Of a stretch of DNA of 64,000 nt, positions 34,568 through 45,313 are shown piece after piece (position 1 is the stretch's first letter; the number at the start of each line of letters is the position of its first letter). The notes under the pieces were generated by a model. The model saw only the letters and a list, made by a program, of their open reading frames with translations, searched no databases and was not told where the DNA came from. The stretch is from NCBI GenBank assembly GCA_900539855.1, contig UQDO01000007.1:1-64000 (forward strand), written 5' to 3'. The translations under genes were made by a program, and so were the position numbers. Source of the stretch: an uncultured Oscillospiraceae bacterium. Lineage in GTDB: Bacteria; Bacillota; Clostridia; Oscillospirales; Acutalibacteraceae.

Positions 34568-35845
34568 TCAGTCAAGGAAGCCCTTGTAGTGACGCATCAT
34601 CATCTGTGACTCAAGGTTTGTAACCGTCTCAAGTGCAACACCGACTATAATTATTATAGAGGTACCGCCTATCGAGAGACCGGAGAACTCCGGCTTGATT
34701 ATAGAGAAGATGATCGGTCCTACAGCGATAACACTGAGGAGCAGAGCGCCTATGAGTGTTATTCTCGAAAGAACCTTCTTAATAAAGTCAGAGGTCGGTT
34801 TTCCGGGTCTGATGCCGGGTATCGAGCCGCTGTTCTTTCTGAGGTCATTTGCCATTTCGACAGGATTGTACTGTATCTGCACATAGAAATATGCGAATGC
34901 GATTATAAGGGCAAAATACAGTGCCGCATAGAATGCTCCGCGAGTGCTGAACAGATTGAATATCTTGTACCATGTGCTTGTGGTATCGTTCATAAACGAT
35001 ACTATCATGGTAGGAAGCATCAGTATCGAGCTGGCGAATATGATAGGCATAACGCCCGACATATTGACCTTGATCGGAAGATGGGTATTGTTGCCGCCGT
35101 ACATCTTACGACCGACAACACGTTTTGCATACTGTATGGGTATTCTGCGCTCGGCGTCAGACATCCATACAATGAAGGCAATAACAATAAGGAACACGAT
35201 AACTATTGCAATGCAAGCAAATTTGTAACCGAGTTTCCAATAAGACTTGATTGCATCGGCAGCTGCCGGTCCGCGGGAAATGATTCCTGCAAAGAGCAGC
35301 ATTGAAATACCGTTGCCTATTCCGCGATCGTCGATCTGCTCACCGAGCCACATGACAAGTGCGGAACCTGCGGTAAGGCAGATTACCGTTACAAAGCCGG
35401 CAAATACCTTAGCTCCGGTACTTGAAACGGTCAGATAACCGCCTCTTGAAAGGTAGATGAAGTACGCAAAACCCTGTATAAGACCGAGAATAATGGTCGT
35501 ATATCTTGTGATCTGTGCGATCTTCTTCCTGCCTTCTTCGCCCTCTTTGGACAGCCTTTCAAGTGCCGGAATTGCAACACACAAAAGCTGCAGGATAATG
35601 GATGAGTTGATGTACGGGGTAACGCCCATGGCGAATATGGCACCGTACTCGAATCCACCGCCCGAAAGGAGCGAAAACGCGCCCAAAAATTCATTATTGC
35701 CGGCATCGGCAATAAGCTTTGCCTGATCTATAAAAGGTACAGGTATCGCCATGCCGACACGAAAGATAACTATAATAAATAGAGTAAAAAGAATCTTTCT
35801 GCGGAGATCTTTGATCTTCCATGCATTCTTAAGTGTCTCTATCAT
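34568..35845 (-). CDS. secY: protein translocase subunit SecY
   Basis: The channel of the Sec exporter, 425 residues with about ten membrane helices and the SecY signature IPVPFIDQ, MGVTPYINSSIILQLL and NPVEMANDLRKNSG. It exports the surface proteins of this window among others. It starts 1 nt after the rplO stop. Confidence 0.97.
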   Translation of the reverse strand: MIETLKNAWKIKDLRRKILFTLFIIVIFRVGMAIPVPFIDQAKLIADAGNNEFLGAFSLLSGGGFEYGAIFAMGVTPYINSSIILQLLCVAIPALERLSKEGEEGRKKIAQITRYTTIILGLIQGFAYFIYLSRGGYLTVSSTGAKVFAGFVTVICLTAGSALVMWLGEQIDDRGIGNGISMLLFAGIISRGPAAADAIKSYWKLGYKFACIAIVIVFLIVIAFIVWMSDAERRIPIQYAKRVVGRKMYGGNNTHLPIKVNMSGVMPIIFASSILMLPTMIVSFMNDTTSTWYKIFNLFSTRGAFYAALYFALIIAFAYFYVQIQYNPVEMANDLRKNSGSIPGIRPGKPTSDFIKKVLSRITLIGALLLSVIAVGPIIFSIIKPEFSGLSIGGTSIIIIVGVALETVTNLESQMMMRHYKGFLD

Positions 35846-35846
35846 A

Positions 35847-36287
35847 TTAAAGTACCTCGTACTTTCCTCCTGCCGCGGTTATCTTCTCCTTTGCGGCAGC
35901 AGAGAAATTGGCAGCCTTAACAGTGAGTTTCTTTGTGAGTTCGCCGGATCCGAGAACCTTAACTCCGTCGTACTCTTTCTTGATAATGCCCTTCTCGATG
36001 AGAGCAGCTGCGTCAACAACGGCGCCGTCCTCAAAAGCGTTCAGAGCCGAGACGTTAACAGCAGCAAATTCGTTTGCGAATATGTTGTTAAAGCCTCTCT
36101 TAGGGATACGTCTCTGCAGCGGCATCTGACCGCCTTCAAATCCGAATCTCTGTCCGCGGCCTGCACGGGCTTTTTGACCCTTGTGGCCCTTACCGGCAGT
36201 CTTACCGTTGCCGGAACCATGACCTCTGCCGATACGCTTAACATCCCTTACGGAACCTGCGACGGCTCCAAGTTCATGAATTTTCAT
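35847..36287 (-). CDS. rplO: 50S ribosomal protein L15
   Basis: 146 residues with the glycine-rich basic N-terminus ([20 protein letters not shown]) and C-terminal [11 protein letters not shown]. Confidence 0.97.
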   Translation of the reverse strand: MKIHELGAVAGSVRDVKRIGRGHGSGNGKTAGKGHKGQKARAGRGQRFGFEGGQMPLQRRIPKRGFNNIFANEFAAVNVSALNAFEDGAVVDAAALIEKGIIKKEYDGVKVLGSGELTKKLTVKAANFSAAAKEKITAAGGKYEVL

Positions 36288-36306
36288 AAGTTCGCACCTC
36301 CTTAGC

Positions 36307-36504
36307 TTAGCCTTCAGTTACCTCGACGAGGTGGATAATCTTTCTGATCTTGCCCATTGTCGCAGCGTTGTTCGGCTGTACAGTCGAATCACCGATCTTG
36401 CGAAGTCCAAGGGCATGTGCGGTCGCGATCTGATCGTCCTTAAGGGCGATGAGGCTCTTGACCAGCTTTACGTTAAGGCTTGCAGCCTCTTTCTTAGTAG
36501 CCAT
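36307..36504 (-). CDS. rpmD: 50S ribosomal protein L30
   Basis: 65 residues, with [28 protein letters not shown] sequence characteristic of L30; slightly longer than the usual 58-60 at its N-terminus. Confidence 0.95.
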   Translation of the reverse strand: MATKKEAASLNVKLVKSLIALKDDQIATAHALGLRKIGDSTVQPNNAATMGKIRKIIHLVEVTEG

Positions 36505-36517
36505 TTGCTGCTCCTCC

Positions 36518-37021
36518 TTAACCTAAAATTTCTTTAACGGTCTTTCCGCGGATGGCAGCAACCTCTTCAGCGGTACGCAGAGACTGAAGACCTGCGATGG
36601 TCGCTCTGACAACGTTGTAGGGGTTGTTGGTGCGGAGAGCCTTGGTACGGATATCCGAAATGCCGACGGTCTCGACGACAGCACGGACAGCGCCGCCCGC
36701 TATAACTCCGGTACCGGGTGCGGCAGGCTTCATAAGAACTCTGCCGGCTCCGAACGAACCGATAGTTTCATGAGGAATCGTTGTGCCTTTCAGTGACACT
36801 TTAATAAGGTTCTTTTTAGCATCTTCGATGCCCTTGCGGATAGCGTCCGGAACTTCGCCGGCCTTGCCTACACCGAAGCCTACAGTGCCGTTACCGTCGC
36901 CGACAACTACAAGTGCAGCGAACTTCATAATGCGTCCGCCCTTGACGGTCTTTGATACTCTGTTTATGGCAACGACTCTTTCTTTAAGATCCATTGTTGA
37001 TGCGTCAATAATAGTAGCCAA
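36518..37021 (-). CDS. rpsE: 30S ribosomal protein S5
   Basis: 167 residues; double-stranded-RNA-binding fold with [19 protein letters not shown] and [15 protein letters not shown], the decoding-fidelity region. Confidence 0.97.
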   Translation of the reverse strand: MATIIDASTMDLKERVVAINRVSKTVKGGRIMKFAALVVVGDGNGTVGFGVGKAGEVPDAIRKGIEDAKKNLIKVSLKGTTIPHETIGSFGAGRVLMKPAAPGTGVIAGGAVRAVVETVGISDIRTKALRTNNPYNVVRATIAGLQSLRTAEEVAAIRGKTVKEILG

Positions 37022-37039
37022 AAGTGTTTTCCTCCTTCT

Positions 37040-37399
37040 TTAGAACTTGAGGCCGCCCTCACGGGCTCCTTCGGCCAGCTCTTTGACACGGCCGTGATAG
37101 ATATAACCGCCGCGGTCGAACACGCAGACTTCAATACCCTTTTCGGCAGCGCGCTTGGCGATCATCTCACCGACCTTGCGGGCCTCTTCCTTATTACCTT
37201 TGCTCTCGCCAAAGTCCTTCTCGACTGAAGATGCGGCTGCGAGGGTCACACCGTTAACGTCGTCAATAAGCTGGGCGTAAATATTGCTGCGGGAGCGGAA
37301 AACATTAAGGCGCGGACACTCGGCAGTACCGCTGATCTTACCGCGGACACGAGCGTGTCTTTTAAGACGAGCCTTATTTGAATCAGGCTTTGTAACCAT
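37040..37399 (-). CDS. rplR: 50S ribosomal protein L18
   Basis: 119 residues; binds 5S r[20 protein letters not shown] and the C-terminal [20 protein letters not shown] are diagnostic. Confidence 0.97.
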   Translation of the reverse strand: MVTKPDSNKARLKRHARVRGKISGTAECPRLNVFRSRSNIYAQLIDDVNGVTLAAASSVEKDFGESKGNKEEARKVGEMIAKRAAEKGIEVCVFDRGGYIYHGRVKELAEGAREGGLKF

Positions 37400-37417
37400 T
37401 TGATTTTCTCTCCTTTA

Positions 37418-37966
37418 TTACTTTTTAGCGCCCTTACCGGCCTTACCTTCTTTACGGCGGATATGCTCGTAAGCGTACTTGATACCCTTGCCCTTGTAAG
37501 GCTCCGGCGGACGCTTCTCGCGGACTTCTGCCGCAAACTGACCGACCTGCTGCTTATCGGGACCGCTTATTACAACAAGGTTCGGGTTGGGAACATCTAT
37601 TGTAATGCCGTCCACCTCAGGTACGATGACCTGATGAGAAAATCCGAGGTTCATAACGAGGTTCTTACCCTGCTTCTGAGCACGGTAGCCGACACCGTTG
37701 ACCTCAAGTTCCTTCTTGTAGCCTTCGGTAACACCAATGACCATGTTGTGAACGAGTGTACGGGTAAGTCCGTGCAGAGCACGGTCATCCTTATCGTCGG
37801 TCGGGCGGGTAACGAGAATCTCGCTGCCTTCGACCTTGACCGTCATCCTGCTGTTAAAGGTTTCGGTAAGAGAACCTTTCGGTCCCTTAACGGTGACAGT
37901 ATGTCCATCGGTCTTAACTTCTACGCCTGCCGGTATCTCGACTGGCTTTCTGCCTATTCGTGACAT
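37418..37966 (-). CDS. rplF: 50S ribosomal protein L6
   Basis: 182 residues; begins MSRIGRKPVEIPAGV and ends with KPPEPYKGKGIKY-like sequence (here RPPEPYKGKGIKYAYEHIR) near the elongation-factor binding site. Confidence 0.97.
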   Translation of the reverse strand: MSRIGRKPVEIPAGVEVKTDGHTVTVKGPKGSLTETFNSRMTVKVEGSEILVTRPTDDKDDRALHGLTRTLVHNMVIGVTEGYKKELEVNGVGYRAQKQGKNLVMNLGFSHQVIVPEVDGITIDVPNPNLVVISGPDKQQVGQFAAEVREKRPPEPYKGKGIKYAYEHIRRKEGKAGKGAKK

Positions 37967-37981
37967 TTACTGCACCTCCCC

Positions 37982-38380
37982 TTACCAGATGAAAGCGAGG
38001 ACTTCGCCGCCGACATTCTCGCGGCGTGCCTGCTTATCGGTCATTATACCTTTTGATGTTGAGAGGATAGCTATTCCGAGGCCCTTCATGACCTTCGGCA
38101 TATCCTCAACATTGCTGTAAATACGCAGTCCCGGTTTGGATACTCTGCGGAGTCCGGTTATGATCTGCGATTTGTTGGGACCGTACTTAAGAGTGATCTT
38201 AATGGTTCCCTGCTTACCGTCATCAACAACGGTAAAGCCGGCGATGTAGCCCTCATCAAGAAGGATCTGTGCGATTGCCTTCTTTACATTGGATGCAGGA
38301 ACATCGACCGAATCATGCTTTGCCGAGCTTGCATTACGGATTCTCGTAAGCATATCGGCTATTGTATCGGTGATTTGCAT
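37982..38380 (-). CDS. rpsH: 30S ribosomal protein S8
   Basis: 132 residues; starts [18 protein letters not shown] and has the S8 C-terminal signature [19 protein letters not shown]8 represses the spc operon in other bacteria. Confidence 0.97.
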   Translation of the reverse strand: MQITDTIADMLTRIRNASSAKHDSVDVPASNVKKAIAQILLDEGYIAGFTVVDDGKQGTIKITLKYGPNKSQIITGLRRVSKPGLRIYSNVEDMPKVMKGLGIAILSTSKGIMTDKQARRENVGGEVLAFIW

Positions 38381-38408
38381 ACCGTCAACCTCCTTTACGT
38401 ATTGCTGC

Positions 38409-38594
38409 TTACCAGCTTGCCTTCTTTACTCCCGGGATCTCGCCTTTGTAGGCAAGCTCTCTGAAGCAAATGCGGCAGACACCGTACTTGCGGAGATAAG
38501 CATGGGGGCGACCGCAGATCTTACACCTTGTGTACTCTCTGGTCGAAAACTTTGCAGGTCTTGCCTGCTTTATCTTCATAGATGTCTTAGCCAT
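38409..38594 (-). CDS. rpsZ: 30S ribosomal protein S14, zinc type
   Basis: 61 residues with two Cys pairs, CKIC (residues 24-27) and CRIC (40-43), marking the zinc-binding short S14 usual in Firmicutes. Confidence 0.96.
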   Translation of the reverse strand: MAKTSMKIKQARPAKFSTREYTRCKICGRPHAYLRKYGVCRICFRELAYKGEIPGVKKASW

Positions 38595-38605
38595 GTTTAC
38601 GCTCC

Positions 38606-39145
38606 TTACTTCGCGAACGGGGCGCCCATAAGAGCCAGAAGTTCGCGGGCTTCCTCGTCGGTATTTGCGGTCGTGACAAAAATTATATCCATGCCGCGGA
38701 CCTTGTCAATTTTATCATACTCGATCTCAGGGAAGATAAGCTGTTCCTTGACGCCCATGGAATAGTTTCCGCGTCCGTCAAATGAGTTGGGATCGATTCC
38801 TCTGAAGTCTCTAACTCTCGGAAGAGCTGCATTGAAGAATCTGTCCATGAACTCATACATCTTTTCGCCTCTGAGTGTGACCTTGGCGCCGATCGGCATA
38901 CCTTCACGAAGTTTGAAGTTCGCAATCGACTTTCTCGCCTTGCAGACGACCGGCTTCTGACCGGTGATGAGGCTGAGATCATTGGTGATAGCATCGATAA
39001 CCTTTGCGTTATCTCTTGCTTCGCCGCATCCGATATTGATTACAATTTTATCGAGCTTCGGAATCTGCATGACGCTCTTGTAATTGTACTTTTTCATCAG
39101 CGCAGGTGCGACGTTTGCTTTGTATTCGTCTTTAAGCCTTGCCAT
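38606..39145 (-). CDS. rplE: 50S ribosomal protein L5
   Basis: 179 residues; binds 5S rRNA and P-site t[19 protein letters not shown] and [18 protein letters not shown] are characteristic. Confidence 0.97.
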   Translation of the reverse strand: MARLKDEYKANVAPALMKKYNYKSVMQIPKLDKIVINIGCGEARDNAKVIDAITNDLSLITGQKPVVCKARKSIANFKLREGMPIGAKVTLRGEKMYEFMDRFFNAALPRVRDFRGIDPNSFDGRGNYSMGVKEQLIFPEIEYDKIDKVRGMDIIFVTTANTDEEARELLALMGAPFAK

Positions 39146-39163
39146 GTCATGTCCTCCTTAAGC

Positions 39164-39487
39164 TCAGAATGTTTCGTGGCACTTCTTGCACACGCGGTCT
39201 TTTCTTCCGTCCTCATAGATCTTGTGACCTATACGGGTCGGCTTCTTGCATTTCGGGCAGACGACCTGGACCTTGCTGGTGTAGATCGCGCTCTCTGCTT
39301 CGATTATTCCCGAAGGATCGCCGGGCTTGCGTGCCTTGACATGCTTCTTGACCATGTTGAGTCCCTCAACAATGACCTTGCCCTCCTTGGGGCTTATCTG
39401 CATGACCTTGCCGGTCTTGCCGCGGTTGTCCTTATCACCGGTGAGGATGACAACGGTATCACCGGTCTTAATGTTCATCTTACTCAT
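39164..39487 (-). CDS. rplX: 50S ribosomal protein L24
   Basis: 107 residues; KOW motif GDTVVILTGDKDNRGKTGKV at the start and a C-terminal extension with CPKC and CKKC pairs that can bind zinc. Confidence 0.97.
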   Translation of the reverse strand: MSKMNIKTGDTVVILTGDKDNRGKTGKVMQISPKEGKVIVEGLNMVKKHVKARKPGDPSGIIEAESAIYTSKVQVVCPKCKKPTRIGHKIYEDGRKDRVCKKCHETF

Positions 39488-39502
39488 GTCCGTGTACCTC
39501 CA

Positions 39503-39871
39503 TTAAAGAACTTCCGGAGCGAGAGAAAGGATCTTCATGTAATCCTTTTCACGGAGCTCACGGGCGACCGGCCCAAAGATACGAGTGCCTCTGGGGGTCT
39601 TGTCTTCTCTGATAATTACCGCGGCATTTTCATCAAAACGGATATAAGAACCGTCATTGCGGCGAAGACCTCTGCAAGAACGTACAACGACGGCCTTGAC
39701 TACATCGCCTTTTTTGACGGTGCCGCCCGGAGTTGCTTTCTTAACGGAAGCAACAACGACGTCGCCAATATTGGCATACCTCCTGCCGGAGCCGCCAAGT
39801 ACACGGATACACATAAGTTCCTTTGCACCGGTATTGTCGGCAACCTTGAGGTAAGTCTGCTGCTGTATCAC
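39503..39871 (-). CDS. rplN: 50S ribosomal protein L14
   Basis: 122 residues; begins [20 protein letters not shown] and ends [10 protein letters not shown], the standard L14 frame. Confidence 0.97.
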   Translation of the reverse strand: MIQQQTYLKVADNTGAKELMCIRVLGGSGRRYANIGDVVVASVKKATPGGTVKKGDVVKAVVVRSCRGLRRNDGSYIRFDENAAVIIREDKTPRGTRIFGPVARELREKDYMKILSLAPEVL

Positions 39872-39890
39872 AGTCTTTTCCTCCTTTAGA

Positions 39891-40148
39891 CTACTTAGCC
39901 TTTTCTACGATTTCTACGACGCGCCATCTCTTATCCTTGGACAGAGGGCGGGTCTCCATAACAAGTACACGGTCGCCTACACGGCATTCGTTATTCTCAT
40001 CATGTGCTTTGAATTTAACGGTGTTCTTTATGATCTTCTTGTAAAGAGGATGCTTGACGTTGTCGCGTATTGCAACGACTACGGTCTTATCCATCTTATC
40101 GCTGACGACCATACCAACTCTGGTTTTACGAAGGTTTCTTTCGCTCAT
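39891..40148 (-). CDS. rpsQ: 30S ribosomal protein S17
   Basis: 85 residues; OB fold with [17 protein letters not shown] and [15 protein letters not shown]. Confidence 0.97.
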   Translation of the reverse strand: MSERNLRKTRVGMVVSDKMDKTVVVAIRDNVKHPLYKKIIKNTVKFKAHDENNECRVGDRVLVMETRPLSKDKRWRVVEIVEKAK

Positions 40149-40168
40149 AACTGCGTGCCTCCCTTTCC

Positions 40169-40372
40169 TTACGAATCGGCGCCGTTCAGTTCGATCTCGC
40201 GGAGAAGAGTCTTGACTCTTGCGATATCCTTTTTGACGGCTGCAATTCTGGTCGGGTTGTCGAGCTGGTTAATGGCGTGCTGGAAACGAAGATTGAAGAG
40301 TTCTTCCTTCAGCTTTTTGAGCTGCTCCTCGAGCTCTACCGGAGTCTTATCTCTGAGTTCCTTAACATTCAT
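40169..40372 (-). CDS. rpmC: 50S ribosomal protein L29
   Basis: 67 residues; two-helix protein with [20 protein letters not shown], located at the polypeptide exit. Start overlaps the rplP stop by 1 nt. Confidence 0.96.
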   Translation of the reverse strand: MNVKELRDKTPVELEEQLKKLKEELFNLRFQHAINQLDNPTRIAAVKKDIARVKTLLREIELNGADS

Positions 40373-40797
40373 TACTGCTCACCACCCATTTCCTGTTTGC
40401 TGACAAACTTGCATTTGATAGGCAGCTTGTTAGCGGCGAGACGCATGGCTTCACGAGCCACCTCATCGGCAACACCGCCGATCTCGAACATAACTCTGCC
40501 GGGTTTTACGACAGCTACCCAATATTCCGGAGCACCTTTACCGGATCCCATACGGGTACCGGCAGGCTTCTTCGATATAGGCTTGTCGGGGAATATTTTG
40601 ATCCAGACCTGACCGCCACGCTTGATATAACGGGTCATGGCGACACGGGCTGCTTCGATCTGATTAGAAGTGATCCACGCCGGCTCAAGAGCCTGCAGAC
40701 CAAAATCACCGTTTGATACGGTGTTGCCGCGGAGAGCCTGACCTTTAAGACGGCCTCTCTGGACACGGCGATACTTAACACGCTTTGGCAGCAGCAT
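40372..40797 (-). CDS. rplP: 50S ribosomal protein L16
   Basis: 141 residues; starts [19 protein letters not shown] and has [18 protein letters not shown], near the A-site tRNA. Starts on the last base of rpsC. Confidence 0.97.
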   Translation of the reverse strand: MLLPKRVKYRRVQRGRLKGQALRGNTVSNGDFGLQALEPAWITSNQIEAARVAMTRYIKRGGQVWIKIFPDKPISKKPAGTRMGSGKGAPEYWVAVVKPGRVMFEIGGVADEVAREAMRLAANKLPIKCKFVSKQEMGGEQ

Positions 40798-41468
40798 CAG
40801 CGCGCGCCTCCTTCCTTACGTGGCTTGCGGACATCGTGGAGGACTTCGCCGGTGTATATCCAGACCTTGACGCCTATGCGGCCGTAGGTCGTGTTTGCCT
40901 CAGCGAAACCGTAGTCGATGTCAGCTCTGATAGTCTGAAGCGGAATGGTACCCTCACGGTAGTTCTCGGAACGTGCTATTTCAGCACCGCCGAGACGGCC
41001 GGATACCTGGGTCTTTATACCCTTGACGCCGCAGCGCATTGCGCGTCCGATCGCGAGCTTCATAGCACGGCGGAAGGATACACGCTTTTCGAGCTGGGCT
41101 GCGATGCTCTCTGCAACGAGTGTTGCATTGACATCGGGATTCTTGATCTCAACGATATTGATGTAAACATCCTTATCGGTCTTGAGCAGTTCCTTGCACT
41201 TGACCTTCAGCTTCTCGATCTCCTCACCCTTGCGGCCGATGACCATGCCCGGCTTTGCGCAGTGGATGTGAATACGGATCTTGGAAGCGTCACGCTCGAT
41301 CTCGATCTTGGGGACGCCCGCTGAATAAAGGGTCTTTTTCAGGAACTTACGGAGGTTATAGTCCTCAACCAAAGTATCGCCGAAATCTTTATCCTTGGTG
41401 AACCAACGAGAATCCCAGTTTTTGATAACTCCGACACGGAAGCCGTGCGGATTTACTTTCTGGCCCAT
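40797..41468 (-). CDS. rpsC: 30S ribosomal protein S3
   Basis: 223 residues; [15 protein letters not shown] start, KH domain ([14 protein letters not shown]) and [16 protein letters not shown] segment (here [14 protein letters not shown]) at the mRNA entry channel. Confidence 0.97.
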   Translation of the reverse strand: MGQKVNPHGFRVGVIKNWDSRWFTKDKDFGDTLVEDYNLRKFLKKTLYSAGVPKIEIERDASKIRIHIHCAKPGMVIGRKGEEIEKLKVKCKELLKTDKDVYINIVEIKNPDVNATLVAESIAAQLEKRVSFRRAMKLAIGRAMRCGVKGIKTQVSGRLGGAEIARSENYREGTIPLQTIRADIDYGFAEANTTYGRIGVKVWIYTGEVLHDVRKPRKEGGAR

Positions 41469-41483
41469 AACTTAACCTCCTTT

Positions 41484-41828
41484 TCAGTCTTCACGTTCCC
41501 TGAGCACCAGGGTGACGTGAGATGTTCTCTTCAAAATGCGGTGTGCACGTCCGTGGTCCTTGGCTCTGATCCTCTTGAGGATCGGGCCGGGGCAGGCGTA
41601 GCACTCTGCAACATAGAGCTTGGAAACATCCATCTGATGGTTGTTTTCAGCATTTGCCATAGCTGACTTAAGCAGCTTCTCAAGATACTCGCAGGCGGCC
41701 TTCGGTGTGAACCTAAGAATAGCCATGGCTTTGTCAGCGTCCTGATTACGGATAAGATCGAGGACGATCTGCACCTTGCGAGGTGATATGCGGGCATATC
41801 TGAGTGTTGCCCTTGATTCCATAGTCAT
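41484..41828 (-). CDS. rplV: 50S ribosomal protein L22
   Basis: 114 residues; ARISPRKVQIVLDLIRN and the hairpin tail GRAHRILKRTSHVTLVLRE that lines the exit tunnel. Confidence 0.97.
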   Translation of the reverse strand: MTMESRATLRYARISPRKVQIVLDLIRNQDADKAMAILRFTPKAACEYLEKLLKSAMANAENNHQMDVSKLYVAECYACPGPILKRIRAKDHGRAHRILKRTSHVTLVLRERED

Positions 41829-41845
41829 ACTCTCCTTTCGACCGC

Positions 41846-42118
41846 TTACTTCGTAGTCTTTGCACCGGCATGACCCTTGAAGGTCCTTGTCGGGGCAAAT
41901 TCGCCGAATTTATGACCGACCATATCCTCGGTCACATATACCGGGACATGCTTTCTGCCGTCATGAACAGCCACCGTGTGTCCGACGAAATCGGGGAAAA
42001 TCGTGGATGAACGGCTCCATGTCTTGAGGACACGCTTTTCGCCGGCAGCATTCATTTCCTGAACTCTTTTCAGAAGAACAGGCTGGATGTACGGGCCTTT
42101 TTTAACGCTTCTTCCCAT
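41846..42118 (-). CDS. rpsS: 30S ribosomal protein S19
   Basis: 90 residues; [16 protein letters not shown] start and [19 protein letters not shown]. Confidence 0.97.
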   Translation of the reverse strand: MGRSVKKGPYIQPVLLKRVQEMNAAGEKRVLKTWSRSSTIFPDFVGHTVAVHDGRKHVPVYVTEDMVGHKFGEFAPTRTFKGHAGAKTTK

Positions 42119-42139
42119 TGTTCTTTCTCCTTTCGCCGA

Positions 42140-42973
42140 TTACTTCACATTGCGGCGCTTAACGATATACTTATCGGACGCCTTATGCTTATCACGGGTC
42201 TTGTAACCCATGGTGGGTTTACCCCAAGGTGTAACAGGGCTCGGACGACCGACAGGCGCTCTGCCCTCACCACCACCGTGAGGATGGTCGCACGGGTTCA
42301 TGACAGAACCGCGGACGGTAGGACGCCAGCCCATATGACGCTTGCGGCCTGCCTTGCCGAGGTTTACATTCTCGTGCTCGGGGTTGGAAACGATACCGAT
42401 GGTAGCCATGCAGTCTGCGGGAACATTGCGGAGCTCTCCGGACGGAAGTCTCAGAAGTGCCATGCCGTTTTCCTTAGCCATGAGCTGTGCCATATTACCG
42501 GCTGAACGGGCAAGCTGTGCGCCCTTGCCGGGGTAAAGTTCTATATTGTGAATGGTAGTACCGACCGGTATCTCGCTGAGCTTCAGCGCATTGCCCGGCT
42601 TTATATCAGCGCCGGTTCCGGAGACGATGGTGTCGCCTACCTTGAGATCCTGAGGAGCGATGATGTAGCGCTTCTCGCCGTCCTCGTACTTAACGAGTGC
42701 TATGAAAGCCGAACGGTTCGGATCGTACTCAAGGGTCATGACGGTGGCAGGAATGCCAGCCTTGTCTCTCTTGAAATCAATTATGCGGTACTTGATTCTG
42801 TTGCCGCCGCCGTGATGGCGTACGGTGATGCGTCCGTAGCTGTTACGGCCGGCATTTTTCTTGACAACGTCAAGCAGACTCTTCTCAGGTGCAACCTTCG
42901 ACAGTCCCGAATAATCCATGACTGTCATGCCGCGTCTGCCCGGAGTTGTAGGCTTATAATGCTTTATTGCCAT
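42140..42973 (-). CDS. rplB: 50S ribosomal protein L2
   Basis: 277 residues from ATG 42973 ([18 protein letters not shown]), with the peptidyl-transferase-centre histidine region [20 protein letters not shown] near the C-terminus. An in-frame extension to 43021 has no support. Confidence 0.97.
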   Translation of the reverse strand: MAIKHYKPTTPGRRGMTVMDYSGLSKVAPEKSLLDVVKKNAGRNSYGRITVRHHGGGNRIKYRIIDFKRDKAGIPATVMTLEYDPNRSAFIALVKYEDGEKRYIIAPQDLKVGDTIVSGTGADIKPGNALKLSEIPVGTTIHNIELYPGKGAQLARSAGNMAQLMAKENGMALLRLPSGELRNVPADCMATIGIVSNPEHENVNLGKAGRKRHMGWRPTVRGSVMNPCDHPHGGGEGRAPVGRPSPVTPWGKPTMGYKTRDKHKASDKYIVKRRNVK

Positions 42974-43053
42974 TTTAAGTTTCACTCTCCTGTTTTGGCT
43001 TAGCGGAGCTTTAAGCCCCATACATTGCCTTTTTCGTTCTATACTTTAAGGAA

Positions 43054-43347
43054 TTACAGCAGACCGTCAAAGAAGTCTATGGTCTTGGAGTCCTTATCAA
43101 GGGTGACAACAGCCTTTTTCCAGGCAGCGGTCATACCCTCATAGCGACCCATGCGGCGGACATGTCCGCGGACATTGACCGTATTGACCTTTGCGACCTT
43201 GACGCCGAACTTCTGCTCGACTGCTCTTGCGATGTCAACCTTGGTTGCATCGTTTGCAACACGGAAGGTATACTTCTTGTCAGCAAAACCGGCCATGCTG
43301 CGCTCGGTAACTACCGGAGCTAATATAATGTCCTGAGGTGCTTTCAT
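43054..43347 (-). CDS. rplW: 50S ribosomal protein L23
   Basis: 97 residues; docking site for trigger factor and SRP at the exit. APVVTERSMAGFADKKYTF and VNTVNVRGHVRRMGR identify it. Starts on the last base of rplD. Confidence 0.97.
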   Translation of the reverse strand: MKAPQDIILAPVVTERSMAGFADKKYTFRVANDATKVDIARAVEQKFGVKVAKVNTVNVRGHVRRMGRYEGMTAAWKKAVVTLDKDSKTIDFFDGLL

Positions 43348-43976
43348 TACGCGTATACCTCCTCAAACTTTGCAACGGCATCCTTGACGATAACAAGAGT
43401 ATCGGCATTGACAACGTCATAAGTGTTAACGGTGTTGACCTGAGCAGTCTTTACGCCGGGTATATTGGCGGCGCTCTTTACTGCGAAAGCGTCGTTGGAA
43501 GCAAGAACAATAAGTGTTCTCTTGCCGGCACCGATAGCCTTCAGGCAGTCAACGACCGTTCTGGTCTTGTAACCCTCAAGCGAGAGGCTGTCAAGAACGA
43601 TGAGCGACTCGGTGAGGACCTTATCGGAAAGCGCTGACTTAAGAGCAAGCTGTCTTTCCTTCTTGTTGATGGTGTAATAGTAATCTCTGGGCTTGGGGCC
43701 GAGAGCGATACCGCCGTGTCTCCACTGAGGTGCACGGATGGATCCCTGTCTTGCGTGGCCTGTTCCCTTCTGTCTCCACGGCTTGCGTCCGCCGCCGGAA
43801 ACCTCGGAGCGGGTCAATGTCGACTGTGTGCCCTGACGCTGATTGGCGAGATAGTTCACAACAGCCATGTGCATAACAGCCGCGTTGGGCTCGATACCGA
43901 AGATCGCATTGCTCAGTTCGATATCTCCTACCTTCTTACCGGCCATATCCAATACTGCAACAACTGGCATATTCAC
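43347..43976 (-). CDS. rplD: 50S ribosomal protein L4
   Basis: About 207-209 residues (ATG 43976 or 43970); the extended loop KPWRQKGTGHARQGSIRAPQ enters the exit tunnel. L4 represses the S10 operon in enterobacteria. Confidence 0.97.
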   Translation of the reverse strand: MNMPVVAVLDMAGKKVGDIELSNAIFGIEPNAAVMHMAVVNYLANQRQGTQSTLTRSEVSGGGRKPWRQKGTGHARQGSIRAPQWRHGGIALGPKPRDYYYTINKKERQLALKSALSDKVLTESLIVLDSLSLEGYKTRTVVDCLKAIGAGKRTLIVLASNDAFAVKSAANIPGVKTAQVNTVNTYDVVNADTLVIVKDAVAKFEEVYA

Positions 43977-43987
43977 TCACTCCTTCC

Positions 43988-44620
43988 TTATGCTTTAACG
44001 CTGTCAAAAACAACAACGACAGCGCCCTTGGGACCGGGGACGGCGCCCTTGATGGCGATGATATTGTTTTCAGCGTCAACCTTGACTACCTCAAGGTTCT
44101 GAACGGTGACACGCTCGTTACCGAGGTGACCCGCCATTTTCTTGCCCTTCATAACGCGGGACGGCGTACTGCTGGCGCCGAGTGATCCGCCGTGACGGGC
44201 AACCGGTCCGACACCGTGCGACATCTTAAGACGCTGGAAGTTCCAACGCTTGATAACGCCGGCGTAGCCCTTACCTTTGCTGGTGCCTCTTACATCGACC
44301 TTGTCGCCCTCTGCGAAAACGTCAGCCTTGATTATGTCGCCTACATTGTATGCCGAGCAATTGTCAAGACGGAGCTCGCGGAGCACCTTCTTCGGTGCAA
44401 CGTCACCCTTTGCAAAGTGGCCCTTCATGGGCTTTGTTACCTTGGAAGCCTTGAGATCGCCGAAGCCGATCTGTATTGCTTCATAGCCGTCGTTTTCAGC
44501 GGTCTTCTTCTGGCTTACAGCACACGGGCCAGCCTCGATGACCGTTACCGGAACGACGTTACCGTTTGCGTCAAAAAGCTGGGTCATGCCGAGCTTCTTG
44601 CCTACGATACCTTTTTGCAT
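43988..44620 (-). CDS. rplC: 50S ribosomal protein L3
   Basis: 210 residues; MQKGIVGKKLGMTQLFD start and GTSKGKGYAGVIKRWNF, reaching the peptidyl-transferase centre. Confidence 0.97.
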   Translation of the reverse strand: MQKGIVGKKLGMTQLFDANGNVVPVTVIEAGPCAVSQKKTAENDGYEAIQIGFGDLKASKVTKPMKGHFAKGDVAPKKVLRELRLDNCSAYNVGDIIKADVFAEGDKVDVRGTSKGKGYAGVIKRWNFQRLKMSHGVGPVARHGGSLGASSTPSRVMKGKKMAGHLGNERVTVQNLEVVKVDAENNIIAIKGAVPGPKGAVVVVFDSVKA

Positions 44621-44685
44621 GATTTTATCCTCCTAATTGGTTATTGGTTGACGGCACACCGCCAACATGACCTGCCGCAGCGGGA

Positions 44686-44997
44686 TCAGAGCTTTATCTC
44701 GATCTCGACGCCGGCGGGGAGCTCAAGACCCATCAGAGCCTCAACAGTCTTGTTTGAGGGTCTGAGGATGTCGATAAGCCTCTTGTGGGTTCTGCTTTCA
44801 AACTGCTCACGGCTGTCCTTATACTTGTGGACTGCGCGGAGAATGGTGACGACCTGCTTCTCGGTCGGAAGCGGCACGGGACCCGAAACACGGGCGCCGG
44901 TACGCTTTGCGGTCTCGATTATCTTCTCCGAAGCCTGATCGATAAGCGCATGGTCGTAGCTCTTCAGTCTGATTCTGATTTTTTCCTTAACTGCCAT
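44686..44997 (-). CDS. rpsJ: 30S ribosomal protein S10
   Basis: 103 residues; [20 protein letters not shown] and [16 protein letters not shown], the conserved S10/NusE sequence. First gene of the S10-spc-alpha series; the str-operon genes (rpsL, rpsG, fusA, tuf) are not upstream here. Confidence 0.97.
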   Translation of the reverse strand: MAVKEKIRIRLKSYDHALIDQASEKIIETAKRTGARVSGPVPLPTEKQVVTILRAVHKYKDSREQFESRTHKRLIDILRPSNKTVEALMGLELPAGVEIEIKL

Positions 44998-45077
44998 TTG
45001 ACTTTCGCCTCCTTGAATAGTTGGCGGGCAACGCTTTTTGCCGTTATAGTTTACATGCTGCCGGGTGTTTCATCGGC

Positions 45078-45146
45078 TCACAATATAAAATCCGGATCGC
45101 CAAAATGCTTTATTTCGGCGGATCCGGGACGGACATCGGCGTTCAT
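45078..45146 (-). other. S10 leader: hairpin with overlapping 22-codon frame
   Basis: The leader between the S10 promoter and rpsJ is about 280 nt. At 45091-45127 the minus strand forms a long hairpin (CCGGATC-CGCC-GAAAT against ATTTTGGCG-ATCCGG) followed by ATTTTATATT, an attenuator-like structure. A 22-codon frame (ATG 45146, stop 45078) runs into it but has no clear ribosome site. The arrangement suggests transcription attenuation; the ligand is unknown. Confidence 0.5.
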
Positions 45147-45284
45147 GTTTCACATACGCAAGCTGCGAAACAACGCAATTACTTGTCGCCCGGTTTAAAA
45201 TCGGACATACTCCGCGGAAATTCCCCGGTTCTTCGACCGGCCACCTCCCGCATCAACGCATATCTGCACTTTTCGTGCTCGACT

Positions 45285-45313
45285 ATTCTACCATAACGAC
45301 GGCCATTAATCAA
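45285..45313 (-). promoter_or_regulatory. promoter of S10-spc-alpha cluster
   Basis: Minus-strand TTGATT (45313-45308), 17-bp spacer, TAGAAT (45290-45285). Upstream 45314-45400 is A/T-rich, as expected of an UP element, and holds no gene. Confidence 0.8.

Noticed and set aside
31710..44990. Many frames opposite the ribosomal-protein genes (for example 39149-39889 and 40785-41324, rightward)
   Set aside because: They mirror highly conserved genes and show no independent motifs or ribosome sites.
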